Source: Ectocarpus siliculosus (Eukaryota > Sar > Phaeophyceae > Ectocarpales > Ectocarpaceae). From it: a DNA stretch of 20,340 nucleotides. This document shows, in pieces, positions 15,919 through 20,340 of the stretch (positions within the stretch are counted from its first letter, which is position 1; every line of letters starts with the position of its first letter). A program made the translations under genes and the position numbers. The DNA lies in assembly GCA_000310025.1 (NCBI GenBank), contig FN649755.1, positions 3,486,323 to 3,506,662 on the forward strand. The letters are read 5' to 3'. Below the pieces are notes generated by a model. That model had not been told where the DNA came from. It was given only the letters and a program-made list of their open reading frames with translations, and searched no databases.

Positions 15919-17672
15919 TGTCTGCCTGTCCTTGGTGTTGGTCTGACTATGTCGTGCTGCTTTCGCGTGCCAGGAAGCGTGGGTTGGTGGATGTGTTCCT
16001 CGTCGAGAGCAAGGTTAGGGGATGGTGCCTGATTGTTTATTATGTGCCTTAATCAGTAGGGGCAGGCGTAGCAGTTGGAGTACTAGCGATGGAAATGCTG
16101 TTGCATTTTCTTTTAGACATTGGCGCCGAGTGTAGACGTAAAGGGTTAAGGTCTTATCGGGCATAGGGAAGGAGCGGGGAGTCAACGGACGAACAAATTT
16201 GGAGGGGGTTACGGTGTTTGCCATTGTCACGGGGGTTGGGAGTATGATGTTTGGCGGGGGTGTGGGCTGGTGTCGGTGTGTCCATGAGAGCGTTGGCGGG
16301 AGGGTTGCTTACCTTGAGGGGAGGGTGCGCATGGTACTGTACGTCGTAGGTCCGAGGTTCTTTTTTTGCCCACATATTTGTTTTTTCTTCTTTTTTTTCC
16401 CGGTATCTAAGTAAGTGTGTGCCGGAGGACATGTATTACCTTCGGTATTCTAGGGGTTCGGAGGAGCGGGGGGGGGGGGGGCGCAGGTTTAAGCGCAGGT
16501 CTGTTGAGCTAAGGTTTCCTCGTGAGCGGCAAGGCGTGCGCGGGTTAGTCTATATACTTCACTATTTTCTTTTTCGCGTGCACTGCTTTTTCTTCTTCTT
16601 TTTCCTTTTCCTTTTTCCGGTTTCTTTTCCTGTTTCTGTTTCTTTCTCCGATAGTCTATAGGGTTGTCTCGCATGGAATGTAGAGGCGAGCGGAGTGGCC
16701 TAGACTATCTGTCGTTGACTTCTATTGGCTTGCGGATCTCTTTTTTTTTAGTTGCGATTCCTCTTGGTCGGTTGCCACTCACTAGGGATAGTAAACGAGG
16801 ACTGGGTTTTCGGAGGGTGCTTCACCTGTTACCATGTGCGGCGTTGGCGTACTTGTAGGATGTTTGGTTCGTGGATCATTGTTTGTGACGGCTACTAGTT
16901 GCAATGTCAAGACGACAGGGCGTTTTATTTCTCCAGGTGCGGACTGCGATGCGCGCCCACGCTCGAGGGCTCGGGTTTTGAAGTTTTGTTTCGCGTCCAG
17001 GAACACGAGACATCCTGGAGCTGCGTCCGTTGACTTCGACTCAATGTTGCGATTCTAGTTCAATATTTTGATATTTTCCTCGCCGTTCACCTTATCAATC
17101 CACTTGTTACTGTGCGGCCTTCGGGGTGCCCCTCCTACAACGTAATACATACGCACGTTTTCCTGTCCCGTTGTGTCGACACACATACAGTAGGGGTTCT
17201 GCAGGGGTGCAAAACGTCATGACATAAGCCCACCGTATGCATCGAATAATTGACGCCCACTCGGCCACTGTAGTCAAAAGGATTATTTTCTATTTGGACA
17301 TTCTTGGGTCTCCGTTACAACGTTGCAAGCCTACCTGATGAACACCCTAATTGTGCAACCATTCAACCGACTCGCAACGTTTGATGCTAAGGTTAAGTGG
17401 AAACACCACGCTATTGCACGACTAGCCCCAAGCTTGCCCATTCTACTCCATATCACTATACCTCCTGTCCTCTAAATGCCCAAACACTTGCTAGGGCGCC
17501 TCGACACAACGTTAACACATATGCATAGACCACTGGCATGCCATACAAGAAGTGATACACAGGCGCCCTGTCCCCTGTCCCCGTAGCCAACCTCTAGCTA
17601 AGGAAAACTTAAGGCAAAAACACACGGCTAGACATTACAGATTATAATAACCCCGCGAGTAGTCTCAGTGTA
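15919..17672. other. Intergenic region between convergent genes
   Basis: No gene was found. It contains a G13 run (about 16471), a T/C-rich polypyrimidine stretch (about 16555-16655), several T runs and an AT-rich 17050-17640. Both flanking genes end here, so it should hold their poly(A) sites; no clear AATAAA was recognised. Confidence 0.5.
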
Positions 17673-18417
17673 TCAACGCGCTGTGCCGTTGTTCCTCCTC
17701 GGAAGCCTCTCGTCTCGTAAGCGTTGTTGGTCCCTTCGCGAGCCCGGAGCTCCCCACTCCCTCCGCAGGAAATTGCGGCGGAGGTAGTCGACCATCCTGG
17801 CCCTCTCAGAATCAAGGGGGCCGGCACCCTGCGAGAGAGCGCGTCCAGTGCCGTTCCTCGTCGGGGCATTGTCGACTCCGTGGTCGGCAGGCGATTCGCC
17901 TTCGCGCATGAAGATGAAGTTGTGGAGGATGACACACGCGTTGACGATCGTTGGGCAGTGGTCGAGGTGGCAGTCCAAACCATTGAGAAGAGCACGGAAC
18001 TTCTTCTTCAGGCGTCCCACAGCATGCCCTACGCGGGAGTGCACGCTCGAATGCTTGTAGTTGAAAAATCGTTCCGCCCTGTTGTTGGGTTTCCCGATCG
18101 GCGTGCGCATCCATGGAGACTCAGCGAATGCGGAGTCCCCCAGGATGCACGCGCCGTTGGCGAACAGCCGTCTGCTGTTGACTGGCTGGGCCTGGTCCTC
18201 CTGTGCCATCTCGTAGAATGCGGTGTCCGTCAAGACCCCGCTGTCAGCGCACGCGCCTGGTGCTTCGGAGCAAAACCAGCGGAACATGCCCTCGTTGTCC
18301 ACGATTGCGAGTAGCGAAATGGAGTAGAAGTGCTTGTAGTTGTAGTACGAGGTCTGGAGCGAGTCTGGTGGCGCCAGGATCTTGATGTGACTCCCGCAGA
18401 TGGCTCCGATCACACCC
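17673..18417 (-). CDS. Transposase exon 2 (catalytic domain)
   Basis: The acceptor is TTTTCCAAACGTAG|G. It carries the whole DDE_Tnp_4-like domain and an Arg-rich tail (RRNFLRREWGAPGSRRDQQR). First catalytic position Cys, second Asp, third Gly. Confidence 0.85.
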
Positions 18418-19497
18418 CTACGTTTGGAAAACAGCGCAGGATTGTGGGACGAGGTGTGGGATGTACGAGCTTAGCAGGAGCGTGAGATAAACGCGGGTGT
18501 CCATTGATCTAAACCACCTGTTCATCTGTTGCATTCGATCAAGGTCTACAGCGGAGTATAGACGTGGTATTCGGCATGGTCCTTGTTGCGTCTTAGACAA
18601 GCTAGCCCGCGGATTTGTTTCCCAGTTACATGGCTCGTGGGTACATAAAGAGATTGGGATTATTCTCCATTGAGTGAGACGCAGGCATTCCGGGCGTACT
18701 CACCACCGACATCTAACTATCGCACAGGTGATCGACACTACGCGGGTCGGTAGAAGATTGTAGCGTGTGCGCACTTGGTAGTCGGCATGATTTGTTGAAA
18801 TTTCATGTGTGTCGTCGGATGGTGTAGGTCGCAGAGCTCAGGATGGGAGTACCCACAGGTTGACAATGTTGTACACTTATGCATGGAGCTTGGGCGAACT
18901 CCACGAGCCCGAAGTGTCCGTCCGTAAGGAGTGGTCGTTCGTGCATGCTGGAGTCGGCGATAAACATGTCCGTCTCCGTCTACCAGTGCTGAAGTCAAAC
19001 TTGGTCGACCTTGGGACTATTGAAGTCTCGACAATGGGCGCGGCCAAATCGAGAAAAATACGAACACAAACCCACCTGAGATGGTTCTCGAGCTCCCATG
19101 CTGCAGACATCTCCCGCTGCTCTCCCGGGCTAGGCCACCAGACGCATCCATCGCGAAGATACTTGTCGACCCTTCTTGCCACCTCCAGGGTCATCCGAGA
19201 TACCGTCCCCTCGGACAGGTCAAACTGAAGGGCGGTCTGCCTGACCGTGGAGTCTCCACCCAGCCGCCACATGAACACGGCTACACGCTCGCACGGGTCG
19301 AACGGCGGTCCTCTGCGACCCTTCCTGCACATGCCAGTGGTGCCGTAGAGCTTCTTCACAAGATCGGCGAAGGTCGTCTTCCTGCAGATGCGACGCAGGC
19401 GTGGGGCTAGGGGGTAGTAGCTTGAGTATGCTATTGTAGCACTCTGAATTCGGGTCATGTCAAGGTAGTCGAGAATCTGCATCCATGTGTGTTCCAT
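17673..19497 (-). CDS. PIF/Harbinger-type DDE transposase, two exons, catalytic triad altered
   Basis: Exons 19497-19076 and 18417-17673 join (CTCAG|GTGGGT ... CGTAG|GGGTGT, phase 2) into 388 codons plus stop, the usual length for a Harbinger transposase. Residues ~83-110 form a helix-turn-helix (VRQTALQFDLSEGTVSRM), then WPS, then the DDE_Tnp_4-type domain: GVIGAICGSHIKI (142-154), YYNYKHFYSISLLAIVDNEG, PGACADSGVL, ILGDSAF, FNYKHSSVHSRVGHAVGRLK, ACVILHNF. In the family the first motif is G(A/V)IDGTHI and the last is VVERAFGRLK. Here the Asp is Cys148 (TGC) and the Glu is Gly271 (GGG); Asp199 remains. It is therefore probably unable to cut DNA although frame and splicing are intact: a recently dead copy or a domesticated protein. 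Terminal inverted repeats were not found by eye. Confidence 0.88.
18418..19075 (-). other. Transposase intron, 658 nt
   Basis: Canonical GT..AG. Removing it restores ..ENHL-R-GVIGAICGSHI, the expected Harbinger order. No further open frame inside resembles a known protein. Confidence 0.75.
19076..19497 (-). CDS. Transposase exon 1 (DNA-binding part)
   Basis: It starts at MEHTWMQILDYLD and contains the helix-turn-helix and the WWPSPGEQREMSAAWELENH stretch that precedes the catalytic domain in Harbinger proteins. 422 nt, ending phase 2 at a GTGGGT donor. Confidence 0.8.
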
Positions 19498-19703
19498 GTG
19501 CGTTCTTCAGGAAGCTGTCATGAATTGGAGTTGCCGCCGCAGCTTAACTTGATGCCAACGAGCCAGGCGCAATTCAGGAAGTCAACAACAAATCAACTCT
19601 CCGCACTACGAACAAGGTCTGTTGCGACCGCCAAAATTGCCGGGACTCGAATGCCGCGAGGATCTCACCCTAGGAGTCGGGTCTAAGCGCTATGGCATCC
19701 GGG

Positions 19704-20125
19704 TGGGGGAGGGTGTAACTCATAGTCGAGCATGCCGTAGTCGTTAAACCATTGTCCTCGCATCCCTACAAAGCCGGGGCGGAGCACGCCGGGTTCTCAC
19801 CGGACCAAAAACAAATATTACGAAGCGCGAAGCGCCGTGAGGTATTCGGCGAGTCGCATCAAGGGTGCGCTGCTTCCTGCTGAGGGTGTTCGGCATCCTG
19901 TGCTTACTTCCTTGCCTACTCATGACAGCTGCGTGTGACTTGATTTTTTTTCTGGCGTGCTTTCATTTCCAGAGACAGTTGTAAGCACTGTGTAACTGCC
20001 TACCAAGTAGGGTGCTTGACCCATTTAACACTACGAGGTGCGTTTATCCCCCTCGTGCGGAGTGAGGGTTCTCCACCCCGCACAACACAATGTATCGACC
20101 ACCGTTCATGGTAGCCGCAAAAAAA
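19704..20125 (+). repeat. Dispersed repeat R1, copy 2
   Basis: Aligns over its full length with 11139-11545. It begins about 205 bp beyond the transposase start codon. A ~30-bp stretch near 19806 and the T-rich part near 19945 differ from copy 1. Confidence 0.8.
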
Positions 20126-20161
20126 TAGCGGTACCCTTAGTTGCCGAGCTCACCAAGTGAT

Positions 20162-20300
20162 CGGCTTGTTGTACAACATCGCTGACAAGTGACGAAAGCC
20201 CAACCCCGATGGCAAACGCCGGGGGGGCGGCTTGTTTTTTCTACAAGTAGAATGTTGCCAAGCGATGAAAACCCAACCCCGATGGCAAACGCCGGGGGGG
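20162..20300. repeat. Tandem duplication, unit ~66-72 bp
   Basis: 20162-20227 and 20228-20297 both start cggcttgtt and end cccaaccccgatggcaaacg followed by CC and a G run. The units differ mainly in the T-rich part. Confidence 0.75.
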
Positions 20301-20337
20301 GGGGGGGGGGGGAGGGGGGCGTCCTATGGGGGGGGGG
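20293..20337. repeat. Poly-G tracts at window end
   Basis: Long, nearly uninterrupted G runs, broken by a single A and by cgtcctat. Such tracts are prone to sequencing error and often lie at contig or scaffold ends. Confidence 0.7.
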
Positions 20338-20340
20338 AAA

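Noticed and set aside
17724-18314. 196-aa plus-strand frame
   Set aside because: It is antisense to the transposase catalytic exon, which has a clear family match.
19625-19690. tRNA-like stretch on the minus strand (TTCGAGTCCCGG)
   Set aside because: The T-stem would have an A-C mismatch next to the loop, and no anticodon or D arm could be folded around it.
11139-20125. R1 pair as long terminal repeats of a retrotransposon
   Set aside because: The copies are too diverged for one insertion, and no reverse transcriptase, integrase, primer site or polypurine tract is seen between them.

Overview
The window looks like nuclear DNA from an intron-rich eukaryote. Genes are split by canonical GT..AG introns of roughly 0.3-1.3 kb, there are many private tandem repeats, and coding density is low. 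A photosynthetic stramenopile such as a brown alga would fit the intron density, base composition and repeat style, but that is inference; no marker gene fixes the taxon. No bacterial operon, rRNA, tRNA or CRISPR was found.

Left half (about 1-9630, minus strand): one split gene dominates. Ten exons could be placed by splice sites, phase and family pattern. Exons 1-8 (9630 down to 2311) join in a continuous 329-codon frame that reads as the exocyst vesicle-tethering subunit Exo84/EXOC8. Exons 9 and 10 (1485-1401 and 483-379) carry the next part of the Exo84 C-terminal domain. The gene probably continues past the left edge. Most of its introns are built of tandem repeats, and several arrays are outward copies of the neighbouring exon edge: exon 3 on both sides, exon 6 on both sides, the exon 7 donor and the exon 8 acceptor. 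This 'exon-edge echo' pattern is the most unusual thing in the window.

Middle (about 9630-13540): no gene is certain. There are two weak coding-like islands (10266-10403, 10946-11110), one copy (11139-11545) of a dispersed ~410-bp repeat R1, and three diverged copies of a ~450-bp repeat in +/-/+ order (about 11580-12990).

Right half: a plus-strand gene of unknown function (exons 13543-13620 and 14776-15918, 5' end not found) encodes a basic/acidic low-complexity, probably nuclear protein. Facing it on the minus strand is a two-exon PIF/Harbinger-type transposase (19497-19076 joined to 18417-17673, 388 aa). Its frame and splice sites are intact, but two of its three catalytic DDE residues are replaced (Asp to Cys, Glu to Gly). 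Just upstream of the transposase is the second R1 copy (19704-20125), then a ~70-bp tandem duplication and long poly-G that may mark poor assembly or a contig end.

The genes do not form a pathway: a housekeeping trafficking gene on the left sits beside a repeat- and transposon-derived district on the right.
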